From Cacajao melanocephalus (Eukaryota > Chordata > Mammalia > Primates > Pitheciidae): a stretch of DNA of 64,000 nucleotides. The stretch lies in assembly GCA_963573385.1 (NCBI GenBank), contig CAUYLG010004908.1, forward strand, positions 1 to 64,000, written 5' to 3'. How positions within the stretch are numbered: position 1 is the first letter of the stretch; each line of letters begins with the position of its first letter. Below are positions 12,291 to 27,867 of this stretch, piece by piece. The notes under the pieces are model-generated. The model had not been told where the DNA came from. It did not search any database and worked only from the letters and a program-made list of their open reading frames with translations. The position numbers were made by a program, and so were the translations under genes.

Positions 12291-13640
12291 CAAACAGTGC
12301 TGCGGAGCCCCTTCTTGCTTTCTGCAAATGCGTGGTTTCTTTTCACACCAACTGCCACATTGCTCCTTCCTATTTTTTCAGAACTGGGGAAGAACCTGTG
12401 ATTGTATGTTCTTTCCACATCTTTTTCTGAAACAAGCGCTTCTCTTTGAAGAAAGACCTCTTGCCCTTAGAGTGTCGAGATAAGAAAAACTTTCAGCAAC
12501 TTCCCTTGGAAACTACAAAATACCCATCAGCACCCAGGATCTAAGTACAGTCGCTCCCCAGCTGCTGGGCCCCTCTGAATAGCTTTTATGGTTCAGTGAG
12601 GGGTGGTGACAGGGCCATGTCACTACCGTAGGGTGTGCTATTTCTTTCATGTTCCTGGGATCTGACAAGAGCCTTCCGCAACCTGTTTCTTTACAACACA
12701 CAGAATGAGAGATTAAAGAGCAATACCAGACTCAAAGCAGGGGCTGGGACTGGCAACGGCTTCTCACCAGACGTATTCTCAATGTTTCAAGGAAGGAAGA
12801 GCCACAGACTGCCCGAGTAGACGCTGTATAAAAGCTGCTGTGGTGACTAAATGAGATAGTACATAGAACCAGGGCTGGACGGATATGGGTTTCACAGAAC
12901 CACACGAATTCAGACCCTCTAGTTGGAGGTAAAGGGGAAAGAACACCAAGCAAGCATACATAAAGAAGTGAAAAGTCTGAATTACAGGACTTCTGATTAA
13001 ACGTGGCAGATCTAGTCCAGAGACCCCTCTAAAGGGAAAGCAAAGGGATACAAATGGCACGAAGCCAAAAGGAAAAAGAGGAGGTGCCAACGATATTTTA
13101 GAAGTTGAAAAGCAGATGGACACGTGGCACTGAAATGTAGGCCTGAGGGGCGGAAGCCACAAGGCAGGAAGCTAATTAGGATGGTGGTGCCCACTGCATT
13201 TCAGAAAGATGGAGGCAGCAAACAGCTCTGAAGGCCTGGGGCATAAAAGAGAAACAGGTAGGCCTGGAGCGAGGTGAAAACAGGGAGATTAGTTAAAAGG
13301 TTGCATGGGAAGCAGTTACAGCTGCAGGTCGCCTCTCTCATCCCCGTTCAGCTTGCTGCTCTCAACAGGAGCCCAGAGTCAGCAGGTCCCACTTGATCAT
13401 TCCACAGTCAGGCCCCCTCAGCCTCAAAACAAGAGCTCCCAATTGGCTTTTTAGTGCCTTCTCTTTAAAGAGGAGTAGAACAGATAGTCAAGAATCACCA
13501 GACATCTGGGGACTGTCTCTATTCATGAAAGAAAAAGACCAAAACAAATAAATGGAAGAAAGAAACTCAGGACAGTACTCCTATAGACAAATAGCTTAGA
13601 GCAGACCTAGACAACAACCCGTCAGATGAGAGCAGAGGGC
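12291..13640. other. Intronic unique sequence
   Basis: No repeat or gene recognised. The 127-codon minus-strand frame at 12779-13162 is hydrophobic and serine/phenylalanine-rich, lacks a recognisable domain and splice context, and is treated as chance. Confidence 0.5.
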
Positions 13641-13649
13641 ACTGAGGGG

Positions 13650-14335
13650 AGAATTTAATTAGAAACCAATAAATTACTCAATGCATTTGTAAGCATACAG
13701 AAGAGTGTGTGTGCATAAGTTAGCAATAGGAAGACAGAAATTTTTTTTTAAAAAAAAGAAAAACGAGTTACTCAGCCCAGGGTAAAAAAAATGTTGAAAC
13801 TAAATAAGCATTTGAGAATAAATCACAATGTACATGTAGAAAATGAAGCAGACAATAATACCAAAAGAGCAGTTACTAACTCCAGGGAGAAAAAAAAAAA
13901 CAAAGCACAACGTAAAAAGGAAACATCATCACAGTGACCTGGGTGGGCGACTTCACTGGGAATACTATTTACACAGCCATAGTAATGTAAAAACGGAATA
14001 CTAAGTCATTCAAAAAGGATCGTATAACTATATTGAAAAACGGGGAAAGGGAACATGTATATACAACTACATGAAGTCAAATGATGTCAAGAAATGGCAG
14101 TTTATTTCTTTATGAAATATAAAGGTAAATACCTCCACATTGAAGAAATAGCCCAAAGTGTTGAAAGTGGTTGCCTCTGAGGGAGCAGGAATCAGGGAAA
14201 GGCAGGGCAGGAGATTACTGACTTTTGCTTTTAGACATTTAGAAAGGCTTCAACTTTAAAAAAGCGAATACACATCTACTTTGATAAAATCTAATTTGAA
14301 AGATAAAAAAAATTTGTCAGAGCAAAATAATTCAG
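13650..14335 (+). mobile_element. Ancient L1 (L1M-type) 3' UTR-like fragment
   Basis: A-rich, with the segment 'agtggttgcctctgagggag' followed by a gggaaaggcagggcaggag-like stretch and an A/T-rich terminus, in the order seen at the 3' ends of old L1M elements. It is highly diverged; the left edge is unclear. Confidence 0.5.
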
Positions 14336-14369
14336 GTAAAAAATCTCGTTTTAAAACACTGTGGTTCTT

Positions 14370-14670
14370 CTTTTTTTGGGGGGTGAGGGGGTAAAGAGTC
14401 TTACTCTGTCACCCAGGCTGGAGTATAGTGGCACAATTGCAGCTCAATGCAACCTCTGCCTCCCAGGTTTAAGTGATTCTCATGTCCAGCCTCCTGAGTA
14501 GCTGAGATTACAGTTGCCCACCACCATGCCCAGCTAACTTCTGTATTTTTAGTAGAGATGGGGTTTCATCATGTTGGTTAGGCTAGTATCAAACTCCTGG
14601 CCTCAAGTGATCTGCCTGCCTCAGCCTCCCAAAGTCCTGGGATTACAGGCATGAGCCACCATCCCTAGCC
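14370..14670 (-). mobile_element. Alu, full length
   Basis: A T-run, a diverged start (ggggggtgagggggtaaag), then 'tcacccaggctggagta' through 'gggattacaggcatgagcc' and 'ccctagcc'. It is sense relative to VPS13D. It marks the start of the Alu-rich part. Confidence 0.95.
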
Positions 14671-15088
14671 AACACCGTTCGTATTAATTGCACAGAAGGG
14701 ACTAAACATTTATTAAATACATCTATGGTATAAAAAACTAAAAAATCATTAACTAATTTTATAAACAATTAGTAAAACTATAACAATTTGTTTTTAAGGA
14801 GTTGTGATAGACCTGGTCATGAGGGGAAAAAAATGCCTGTAATGACCCCCTCAAACACATACCATACACACAAATGCAATTTTATTGTTTTCAAGAATAA
14901 ACAGTAAGTCAAATCACTAAAAAATGGGTACTTCAAGAAAGCTACAGGAAACTTACTTTAATGAACATGTAAGAGTGATTTAAGAATATTAACACACAAA
15001 CCAAACAGCTTGGTTATTCTTCAGAGCAGTTTGTCCTCAATTATTTAAATATCCCCAGTACTTAATACATATTAAATGCCTGAAATAG

Positions 15089-15391
15089 TCAGGCGAGGTG
15101 GCTCACACCTGTAATCCTAGCACTTTCGGAGGCCGAGGGCGGGTGGATCACTTGAGGTCAGGAGTTCAAGACCAGACCGGCCAACATGGTGAAACCCCGT
15201 CTCTACTAAAAATACAAAAATTAGCCAGGCATGGTGGTGGGTGCTTGTAATCCCAGCTACTCGAGAGGCTGAGGCAGGAGAATTGACTGAACCCAGCAGA
15301 GGTTGCAGTGAGCCGAGATTGCACCACTGTACTCTAGCCTGGGCGACAGAGTGAGACTCCATCTTAAAAAAACAAAACACACCAAAACAAA
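15089..15391 (+). mobile_element. Alu (AluS-like), full length
   Basis: Runs from 'aggcgaggtggctcacacct' to 'gcgacagagtgagactccat' and an A-rich tail with aacaaaac units. The minus-strand frame 15117-15380 is its shadow. Confidence 0.95.
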
Positions 15392-16923
15392 GAACCCTGA
15401 AATATAGTAGGAGCTCAAGACTTATTTAATACGTTTCTACTGTCAACTTGCCTATACTTATTAAGTGATGGATCTGAGTATCACAAGATCAGAATTGGAT
15501 TAACTGGGCCCTCAATAGTTCAAACAAAAATATAAACACACTTTGAGGTTTGCACCTTCTCACTAAAGGATAGAAAAGCACTTCACGTGTGGTAATTTGG
15601 CCTCTAATGCCTCAGGAGGTGGGCAGGTGCCAGTTATTACCACTCTAACTGTGCTTCTGAGGTCAATCAGTAAAGTGTCGGGAACCGGTGAGCCCTGGCC
15701 TCTGTCCATGCTGGCATCACTCAGCGAGGTTACCATGGATGCTAGCCAAGATTCCTGTGACCCATACTTCTCATGAACAGAGGTGAGGTTTTGCTTTGTC
15801 TCCCCTTTTAAGTCTCCCGCAGTCCCTGGGATTTTATGATACAGTTTGGGTCACCCCTGCCATTATTGATGTTTGAAGTATGTTTGGGGAAATCTGCTAC
15901 GAGTTGTCTCTGGTGTTAACACAGAACAACTGCCTCATAAAAACTGCTTTCTACAAGGAGTTCAAAGGAGCTTATCCAAATATTGTGGGTTTATCCTACT
16001 CCACCAACTTTGCTAGGGGAGAAAGTTGAGGTTTTGGCAAGTGAATTCTGAAATAGATACACCTTCTCAAGTACCTCCAAGAGTCAGGGCAGTGCTAACA
16101 CAACCAAGCAGCCTTTTGACAAGATCCTGCACTTGGAAATAAGCTGCTCTACACTTACTATCCTGCTGAAATTAAAATTTATTGGGATGGTAGGTTAAGG
16201 TGAAGGACTAAATTAGGTAAATTATTGTAAAAGGTGTTTCTGATATGTGATAAAATCTTTCCAATTGCTACTTCCAGAAACCCAGTAAAAGTCAGGAGCA
16301 AACCAGGAGGGCTGACAAGTGTTGGCAGGAAGCCAAAGGGAAGCATCGCATTACAGCGGCTCCTATGGTTTAGTCTGATTAGCCCACCATTGTCGGTATG
16401 TGCTACTCATCAGCAAGATGATGGATTATCAATTACCATATTTTCAGATAGAACGGCTTGTCAAAAAAATTAACCAGGTACATTTGTTGGCTGGTAACGT
16501 GTATGCAGAGTCACAGAAGGTGAGGAGAGTGGCACCTGCACATTTTTGCAGCTCTCTTAAGTTTTGCTAAATGGAAACAGCTATATTCTCTTATCTGTTT
16601 CTACAGTCCATCTGCTACAATATCACACACTGTGTAGCTTCTGGAAAACTCCACTGTACACTCATTAGAGAATACTATTGCAAAAATTGTTCTATATGTA
16701 AATTCATATGTAAGTATATGATTATATACAAATAGGTTTTGGGTTATGGATCTGGGGTTCCCTAGACCACATTTTGAGACCCTCTGTTCTAAAAGAACCG
16801 TATGTACAAATTCTCTCTGCTGATCAGAAATTGGTTTCCTGTATGTATTAAAGTAAATCCACTAAGGATATAGATAAGTAATATTATTAACTTAATTTGA
16901 ATTATATAAACCCAATATAACAA
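15392..16923. other. Intronic unique sequence with a possible hAT/MER-like trace
   Basis: Mostly unrecognised. At about 16745-16800 the reverse strand reads like the 'ggtctcaaaatgtggtctag' end of MER5/MER20-type hAT elements, too short to assign. The 79-codon plus frame 16234-16473 has no recognisable family. Confidence 0.4.
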
Positions 16924-17233
16924 TTTTTTTTTTTGAGACAGGGTTCCACTCCCATCACCCAGGCTGGAGTGCAGTAGCACAATCTTGTCTCACTGCAGCC
17001 TTGAGCCTTGACCTCCCAGGCTCAAGCGATTCTCTTGCCTCAGCTTCTGGAGTAGCTGGGACCACAGGTGCGGGCCACCGCATCCGGCTAATTTTTTTTT
17101 TTTTTTTTTTTTGTAGAGACAGGGTTTCACAATGTTGCCCAGGCTGGCCTCGAACCTGCGAGCTCAAATGATCCACCCGCCCCAGCTTCCCAAAGTGCTG
17201 GGATTACAGGCATGAGCCACCTGCACCCAGCCT
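16924..17233 (-). mobile_element. Alu (AluJb-like), full length
   Basis: Poly-T start, 'gcctcaagcg'-type older diagnostic positions (ggctcaagcgattctcttgc, 'aatgttgcccaggctggcct'), a 20-nt T-run in the middle and an end at 'cctgcacccagcc'. The diagnostic positions favour the old AluJ family. Confidence 0.93.
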
Positions 17234-18481
17234 CTTTTAGAGTATATTGTGATCAGAATGTTTTACTAAGTCAATCTTACTTTCCTCCATTTCACAAGCT
17301 AGTGAGAAATTTAGCAAGAAAATGTCTTTGAGAGGGAGTCTGGCAAAACAGTCCAAGTAAACATATCAGGGCAAGAAAACCACGGATGAATTATAACACC
17401 CTAACCTATCTTTCCTTCCTCAGTGCTTACAAGCCATTATTTGTATTACTACACTGAGTCTTTAAGTCCCTGCTAGTCCATATGTTCTCTGTGTATCTCA
17501 GAATTACAGTCTAAAGCTCTCTGGCAGCAGGGGAGCTGAACTCAGACCTGGGTCCTCTTGTTACAATTTTATCTTGGGCAAAGATGGATGATTCTGTAAG
17601 GGAAAACCATGAGAGACATGGGATAGTAATGAAAACCTAAAAATAAGTAAATCCAATGCCTTTACAGAGGAATTCCACAAATACAAATGGCTCTTCAACC
17701 TTTTCTAATGCACAAAATACACATTTTTTCTCAAAAAGAAATACAGATGTTTTATTTTTCTTGAAGTTCAAACCAAAAATCTCAAATGTCTATCTTATGT
17801 ATATAATATTAGGTGTCCCTTATAATTTTAAAAACAAATTCAGTGAACACAGAAGGGAAGGGACTACAGATGTATAATGGCTACATTATTTAATTTTTAA
17901 ATGGCATAACCCCAAATCAGAAAGTAATTACACTTTCCATTCATTTTCTTTGCATAAAGACCTGCTGGTTGAAATACAAGGACTGGACTTTGAAGAGATG
18001 TTGATTCAGATGTAAATTCAGTTGATTTTTTTTTTTTAACTTTTGGAAGCAGGATTGTGTGGTTTCTATGAAGTCAGTCATCTCTGCATGCCAAAAATGG
18101 CAAAAATTAGACGCTCTCCTTTCTAGAAATGATTATAATGTACCATGACCAAAAAAGTGGGGTTTTTTTTTTCCTAACAGATAATCTTGCATAAAAATGA
18201 CTCTTGGGATTTCAGAAATGGAAAGGCTTTTCTCAAACACGTGTGTGCATGAACACACACACTTTGCATTTTTTCCAACAATAGACCTGAGCTTTCCGTA
18301 AGTTATGTTATAATGAGAATGGCATCGTCTGGGGCCTTTGAGTGAAAGGGGAGTACAGTATTTAGAGTTCAGCAAGAGGGAAGAAGGCTGTCTCAGAAAA
18401 TAAGATTTCTCTGCTTATGTTCCTATGAGAGGAAGTTTAACTTATAAAGCATGAAGGACTGTTAAGATGCTTCTTTAAAAT
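17234..18481. other. Intronic unique sequence
   Basis: AT-rich, no recognised repeat; short poly-T runs at about 18026 and 18164. No gene supported. Confidence 0.45.
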
Positions 18482-18491
18482 ATCTGATCCT

Positions 18492-20810
<2,319 letters not shown>

Positions 20811-20824
20811 ATTCCTCTCTTTTC

Positions 20825-22000
20825 AAAGGCATTTTTGCCTTCTTTTGTGAAATGGCCACTCCTGGGTCTCTGCATCTTTCTACTGAAGCATCTTTTCAAA
20901 TACTACCATCAGATGCCACCACATTTATGCAGTAGACTGGGCACTCTCACATGGCTTGGCACCTTGCTTGGGCCTGGTCTGTTTGAAGGGTATTGGGCTC
21001 TTCACATGGCTTCAGTGGCACCTCAAGTGTGGCTGCATATGTGCCATTTTCATAAACTTTACTTGGGAACAGACAAATGTGGCCCAATACACGTAGGCCA
21101 GAAGATGCAACCTGAGCCAGCAGAACGTTGCCTTGGAAAAGGTTTCTTATTTCAGTTCCAAACCACACATACTTGTACAGTGAACAAATGCAGCGGGGGA
21201 TATTGGTCCACAACACCCATGCTGAGGCCAAAGGCTCTGCAGTCCTCCACCCTCTTCTCTCCCCACCCCCACCTGCCTTCCCAAGAACTATTGGGTTGCC
21301 TGGAAATTTCAGAGGAAAGTTAGGTGGCTATAGTTTCGGAATGCCGGCACACTCCAATGAAGGAGAGGAATTTGGAAGTATTTTAATCTAACAGAACATA
21401 AGGAGGGGGGTTCCCTATAAATAAAATCATGTTCAAATAAACACAAAAAAGGAGTCAATATTTCCTGTAAGGCCACTTTTCAGATGGATTACTGGAAGGA
21501 GTACTCTTTCACAGTTTTATGGCTTACTTTCCTATCATCTGCTTAAAATTTGGGTCTTTTAAAACATAGATGCTAAGATCTAAGCCTTTACTTGGATGAA
21601 ATATTACAAAGGAAGCAGAAAGTCTCATTCCAATTGCAGGCTGAGAGGCAGAACTCCTGGACTCTTGGGTTCTATTCCTGGCTTGGTCCCTGGGCTCAGG
21701 TCAACCCTCGGTCAGAATCTCACTTCTAATCCCTTCAAATCATTTGTTAGTCCCTGTTGTCTAAACAGTGGGGAAAAACCCTGAGTAACACCCCTGGATC
21801 CTGTTCAATCAACTGGGATGATTGGAGATGGTTATAACTCACTTCCAAGAAACCAGGGTGATTTATCCCTCGGTGATAGTGTGAGAGCCAGTATGTTCCT
21901 AAGAGACACAGTGTCATCAGAACAAACTGGCACTGAAACATTTCTCCACCTGCAAGGATCTCTGTACTCCTTTAATAGGACTTTAAAATAATAGCACCCA
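20825..22000. other. Intronic unique sequence
   Basis: No repeat recognised. The 162-codon plus frame 20835-21323 contains no domain I know and has no splice context; treated as chance. Confidence 0.45.
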
Positions 22001-22200
22001 GCATTTTTATAGTTCTTTATAGCTTCCACATTAAAATAACTCTGGTTGGGCTTCAAACTTCTCAGAAGCAGAATAAACAGACAGATACACTTATCTCCAG
22101 TTTATAGATGAAAAAACGAAAACTGAGTCTTACATAGATGTCTTGACTTGACCAAGGGCCCAAAGCTAATAACTAAGGAGGTTGGGACTCTGGCCTGTTG
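22000..22200 (-). repeat. MIR-family fragment, diverged
   Basis: Reverse-type order: 'cttatctccagtttatagat', 'gaaaaaacgaaaactgag', then 'ttgaccaagggcccaaagct'. It resembles the MIR/MIR3 segment around the 'acagatgaggaaactgag' core. The subfamily is uncertain. Confidence 0.55.
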
Positions 22201-22220
22201 TTTTCCAGATCGAGTGTTCT

Positions 22221-22372
22221 CTTTCTTTCTTTGACAGGGTCTCACTGTTGCCCAGGCTGGAGTGTAGGGGCACAATCAAAGCTCACTGCAGCCTCAACCT
22301 TCCAGGCTTAAGCAATCTTCTTCCCACCTCAGCCTCCCAAGTAGCAAGGACGAGAGGTGCACACCACCATAC

Positions 22373-22412
<40 letters not shown>

Positions 22413-22525
22413 GATGGGGTCTCATTACATTGCCCACGCTGGTTTCAAACTCCTGGGCTCAAGAGATCCTCCCACTTGGCCTCCCAAAGTGCTGGATTAC
22501 AGGTGTGAGCCACCACACCCAGGCC
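22221..22525 (-). mobile_element. Alu (AluJ-like)
   Basis: 'gacagggtctcactgttgcc', 'gcctcaaccttccaggctta', a long central T-run (about 22378-22409) and an end at 'ccacacccaggcc'. The substitutions point to the old AluJ family. Confidence 0.93.
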
Positions 22526-23289
22526 AAGCGCTCTCTTCTCTCTAACGCATGGCTCCTCATGAATACTTCTGGATCTAGTCAAATGGACTGAAGGACACTG
22601 ATGAAATGGCTACTATTTTTCTCTTCAGAAGAATCTGTAATTTCAGCTTTTTCGGCACAATAAAGGACATTGATCTACTGATCCAAACATCTGCCCCACT
22701 TGCCTCTGGTAACTTCTGCCATGTCTCTCCCACTACTGGTACCTCCAGGAATAGAGAAGGGATATGGAAGCTTAATCCCCCTCCTTTGAGGATATATGAA
22801 GACCAGGCTGTGCCTCAATGATCACCGTAGCTTTTGTTTCTAGGAGAAGTGAATGGTGAGACAGATAGCTATCCCATGAAATTTGCAGTTAAACTTCGTG
22901 GTTTTTTCTTTTTCTCTGCAGCCTATAAAGTTGGAACTTACAGTTAAACTTCAATTAGGCTGCCCAATTACTATCTGCTTTGAGTCAAGCTGCACAACTT
23001 TTCTATATCCCGAGTGCCTCATCTACATGGAAATGTAAAACTTCACTGGGCCGACATGAGGAATGACCAGTGCTGACAGTGAATGGCTCCCCAGTGCTTT
23101 CACTGGGGCATTGTCTCTGCTGCTGAGGTCCAGATAATGCTGAGGTGGCAGGCCAGAGGAACCAGACAGAGAAGAATGCAGTGCTGGCCAAGACGCTGAA
23201 TCATGTCAGCAAGTAGGTAATAGTAAAGTAAATCTTGAGTCAGCAGGGAAGAAACTGTGGAATGCCACGCCTTAACACTAAGTGACTCT
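22526..23289. other. Intronic unique sequence
   Basis: No repeat or exon recognised. Confidence 0.4.
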
Positions 23290-23339
23290 GAAACATGTAC
23301 AAGAGAAATCCAATGAGCACCCCCTCGCAGGCCCAGGCA

Positions 23340-23560
23340 GCATGGTGCAATGCAGTGGTGCTGGGCACAGGGTCAGCAGATAAGCTGGGTCTAAGTTGAG
23401 GTCTACCATCTCCAACCAGCTGTGTGGCTGCGGACGAGCTCCATGACTTCTCTGGACTGTCTCGTCCTCTTTGTAAATGAAGTATGAAGATTAAATGGGA
23501 TTCCATACATGGAGGCACAAAGACAATGCCTGACACTTAATAAGTGATAAGTTCCTTCCT
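23340..23560 (+). repeat. MIR element
   Basis: MIR order: 'gctgggcacagggtcag', 'ccagctgtgtggctgcgg', 'gacttctctggactgtctcg', 'tttgtaaatgaagtatga', 'tgcctgacacttaataagtg'. Confidence 0.75.
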
Positions 23561-23599
23561 TTTGGTATTGCACACACAGTAGCTCCCATTAACCTGGAA

Positions 23600-23945
23600 G
23601 GTGATTCTCTCTTCACCTGGCCAACTCCTGCTTCACATTCCAGGCTTCATCTCGAATAGTGCTTCCCTAGAAAAGCCTGCCTTGACTCCCCTGATCTCTA
23701 GGTTATCCACCCTCCTTCTCCCCATCACCTTCTCTGATCACGGTCTCGTGGTACCCTGTAGGTCTCCTCTATGTTATTTGTCACAATTTCAGCAAATAAG
23801 TGTCTATATGATTGTTTTATGTTTGCTGCCCTACTTGATTTAAGCTCTTTAAGACCAGGGACAGTTTTGGTTTCTGCTATTCCCAATCCTGAGTTCATAG
23901 GCAGTTTTCAATCACTATTTACTGACAGGGAATGAATAAATGACG
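23600..23945 (+). repeat. L2 3' end
   Basis: L2-type order: 'gaaaagcctgccttgactcc', 'tatgttatttgtcaca', 'taagctctttaagaccaggg', 'acagttttggtttctgctat', ending in 'gggaatgaataaatg'. It follows directly on the MIR at 23340. Confidence 0.7.
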
Positions 23946-25557
23946 GCTTTGTACTGTCTGACACAAAATCAAGCTTCCATGGCAATGTTGAACAACTCAT
24001 AAAAATGACAAGAACGCCTTTCTTTCTGCAGTGACCATGGCTACCTTACTTGTGCTCCTAAAAAGAATGAAAAACCTCATCGAGACTTTCAAGAAGATAA
24101 TGTATAAAATTCAGCCCATTTCTTTCTCATCAACATGATTAAACTTCACAGCACAAAATAATCTTTAAAAAATGTATCACATATACCTTGAACTCTTTTT
24201 ATCAATCAATCCCTTGGCTATTTTGCCATTTGAAGAATACAGATGCTTCTCTGGGAACTCTTAGGCATCTTCGGCTTTACACTTCATTTAGTCTTATTAT
24301 CTTAACAAATACTGGAGGTAGACTTCTTGGGCTTCGAGCAGAGATGGAAAAACTAACTGGAAATACTTTTGAAGCCTCCTCACTGCCTGCCCCTCCCCAC
24401 AACTTCATAAATGCTTCAAAATAGACTCAAGGATTGTTTTAGTTTTGTATCTGAGAATAGAATGTAACTTAACTAAAGTCAACCATACAGAGTTTACTCA
24501 GCTGCTTCCAGATGGAAGACATTCTGGCACAACACACTGCCTGGCCCCAGTCCACAATTTGAGCATTTCCCCTACTGCAGTAATGTGTCTTCAGTAAGTT
24601 TTCCTGGTGACAGACAAATGGATTCACTTCAATTGGGGACAATTTCACTTCACATCCTATTTGAGGGAGTGATAGGGTGTGGGTGTGGGCCAGGCCCTAG
24701 GCATTCTAAAAGGGTGTACTAATTCACTCAAGGAAAATCTATTATCGAGCAAAATCCTTCTGGGCTTAAGTCGAGTCTAGCTTGGCTGGGCCCTTAACAT
24801 TCATTATACCCTTTGTTGATAAGAATCCCCAATTAGTCACTCTGGAAAAGGGAGGCTAAAATAGGCCATTCAAACAGCTAGCTACATTAAAGTGGTTGGG
24901 TTCTGTGGAGTTTGGAACCATATGGGCTGTCCTTGATTTCCAGTCTCAACTGGTATCGAGGCCAGACAGCAATCCCACAGCAGAACTGCCGACTTGCTGG
25001 GTGATGGGGGGTGGCACTTTTCTTTATGAGGCTGAGGCTGGCACTTTCAAGCGAAAGGAAGATGAAGAAGGAACAGACACATGTGGTAAACTGCAACTGC
25101 AAGGATTCTAGAACTATACCACGGGGTGTAGGAGTAAGAACCAGATGACAATCTGACAGTTTTCTTCATGGGCATGTAGGGATCCAGTTGGCTTGGTGAA
25201 CAAAAGCAGCTTATAACAATTTAATCCTATTTCTGACCTCTCTAGTGCAGAAAAACAACGTAATATACTCATACATACCTATATGTAACATGCAATATAT
25301 ACAAATACATATAAAATATATATATAGCATATATAAAAATATGCTATATATATATTTATCTGACGAAATTAATGCCAAGTTTCTGTACCTCATTTTCATG
25401 TTTTTACATTAGACAGGTCAGATATTTCAGTTGCAAGTATTTGAATTAAAAATCCTATAACTAAGACAGTGCACAATTAAACACACCAGTACGGATTAGG
25501 AGAAGCAGCAGATCTAGGCTGGAAACTGCAAAAGCCACTTCCCCCACAACCACTGAC
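23946..25557. other. VPS13D intron downstream of the 196-nt exon; mostly unique
   Basis: No dispersed repeat recognised. It contains the AT-rich hairpin at 25314-25357, about 200 bp past the exon's donor. The small frames are not supported as exons. Confidence 0.5.
25314..25357. repeat. Perfect 19-bp AT-rich inverted repeat, 6-nt loop
   Basis: Left arm aaatatatatatagcatat (25314-25332) and right arm atatgctatatatatattt (25339-25357) are exact reverse complements around the loop ataaaa. It lies in a broader AT-rich tract (25255-25370), 201 bp inside the intron downstream of the exon at 25558. Confidence 0.9.
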
Positions 25558-25753
25558 CTGGGGCCACTGAGTGTGGCTGTGTCTCTCACCGCCTGGGCTG
25601 TTTCTGAGGCAAAATCCAGGGCTCCTGCCACTGGCTTGGTTACAGTGCCAACAAGCCCTTTCCCAAGGCCAGATATGAAACCGCTGACACCTCCTTCTGT
25701 TTTCACACCTTCCACTGTCGAAGTTATAACACTGGTCAATCCACCAATGATAC
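25558..25753 (-). CDS. VPS13D: VPS13D internal coding exon (196 nt, ATG2_C-like region)
   Basis: Seen: on the minus strand an acceptor (ctttttcactag) is followed by 196 nt in phase 1, then a donor (CCCAG|gtcagtg). It reads IIGGLTSVITSTVEGVKTEG, then a glycine-rich GF-SGLGKGLVGTVTKPVAG stretch, then a helical segment ending ATLSGP and two bases of the next codon. Known: in VPS13 proteins this repeated G-KGLVG--TKP pattern belongs to the C-terminal amphipathic-helix (ATG_C) region, which helps membrane or lipid-droplet binding before the PH-like domain. Together with the exon at 30304-30436 it gives about 109 uninterrupted codons. If the downstream intron were retained, the frame would continue about 31 codons to a stop at 25461. 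The plus-strand open frame at 25573-25971 is only its antisense shadow. Confidence 0.95.
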
Positions 25754-26166
25754 CTAGTGAAAAAGACAAGGGATATTGTAACCTGACAAGGATAAAAGCA
25801 AAAGCATTTAAAGCCAAACCCCTTGATTCCATGCACCTGGAACAACTTAAGGGCATTCTATTAATCTCTGTGCCGGAGAAGCCACAGACAGGCCAACTCA
25901 CAGGGAATCCTGCAGATTTGCCCATGAAGTCCAGAGTCAGAGGATATGTGTTACATGTTAGTCAGAAGTAAAGTGTGTTCCAGTTTAAAAAGAATCAAAG
26001 AAAAGCCGAGAGGTGAACAGTGGCCAAGTTTTCGATTCCAGAACTTGGGCAGCCTATGGACAATCAGGAGAGGATACAGATAGAGGATTAAATCAGTAGG
26101 AGACTAGAAAAGAGGGCCTTTAGGGAAAGTTTGAAAATGATGGCATCCTGTGAAATATAATGCAGA

Positions 26167-26468
<302 letters not shown>

Positions 26469-26469
26469 A

Positions 26470-26782
26470 ATATTAGTATCCATGCAGGATTGGTTCAGGA
26501 TCCCCTGCAGATACTAACATCCTAGGATGCTCAAGTCCCTTACATAATGTGCTGTAGGTGTTTGCATATAACCTACACACATTGTCCTGTATACTTTAAA
26601 TCACCTCTAGATTATTTATGGTAGCAAATGCCCACATACCACTTCATTTGTGTGAAGTCAACAGAGTATTTGAAATGCACAGCAAATTCAAATTTTGCTT
26701 TCTGGCACTTTGTGAAATCTTTTTTTCCCAAATATTTTCCATTCACAGTTGGCTGATTCTGTGGATATGGAGAGCCGACTGC
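26470..26782 (-). mobile_element. Tigger/pogo-type DNA transposon remnant (non-autonomous)
   Basis: 'ggattggttcaggatcccct', 'gatgctcaagtcccttacat', 'ctctagattatttatggtag' and an end 'tggatatggagagccgactg' follow the order of a known human MER/Tigger-type MITE. A second copy of the same family is at 56739-57090. The left terminal repeat is truncated by the Alu. The exact family name is not certain, and strand is arbitrary. Confidence 0.7.
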
Positions 26783-27322
26783 ATACATTTGCAGTTTTCA
26801 AAGAACACTATGTGGGTGACTGGCCAACCCCACTGGATGCTTGGACTAAGGTAAAAGCTCCTGGATGCTTTGATGAAACTCAGTATAGGTGGTTATAGTG
26901 AGTGATAAAACCTTCATGGAGAGCACCCCAAAAAGCTGTGAAAGCTGGCTGGGACCCTCTATGGAGTCAGTTCAAAAGACCAATCCAGGTCAAAAAGCCA
27001 TTCCAAAATTTTGCAAGTTGACAGCAATGGCTGAAAAGGCCAGCCTAAGAAGAGGCCAGAAGCTGGCAGAGGCTGAAGAGGTCACAGTCACTAAAAGGAA
27101 GAGGCAGCTCGTCCGGGGAACATCTCCAGGACCTATGCCAGGGACACTCACAGGATGTTTACCCTCTGACAGTGGGGTGTGAGGAAGCTCTCAGGACTCT
27201 TCAGCTCTAGTGAGACAAATTGGTAAAGGAAACTCCTTGGGCGAGAATGTACTAACAATTCACAATGTTTCTTTTGGATTCTGGGTCCATTTGCTCCAGT
27301 GAGGCAATATCCCTTTCCTAAA
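26783..27322. other. Intronic unique sequence
   Basis: No repeat recognised. The 97-codon plus frame 26889-27182 has no recognisable family. Confidence 0.4.
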
Positions 27323-27811
<489 letters not shown>

Positions 27812-27867
27812 CTTTCCCAAACTTTTAAACAAAGTTCTTGGCAGAGCACACACAGAATAGGAATTCA

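Noticed and set aside
12779..13162. 127-codon minus-strand frame
   Set aside because: Hydrophobic low-information composition, no homologue recognised, no exon signals.
20835..21323. 162-codon plus-strand frame
   Set aside because: Antisense to VPS13D, no recognised domain; an overlapping minus-strand frame of similar quality argues for chance.
25573..25971. 132-codon plus-strand frame
   Set aside because: Antisense shadow of the VPS13D exon and its flank.
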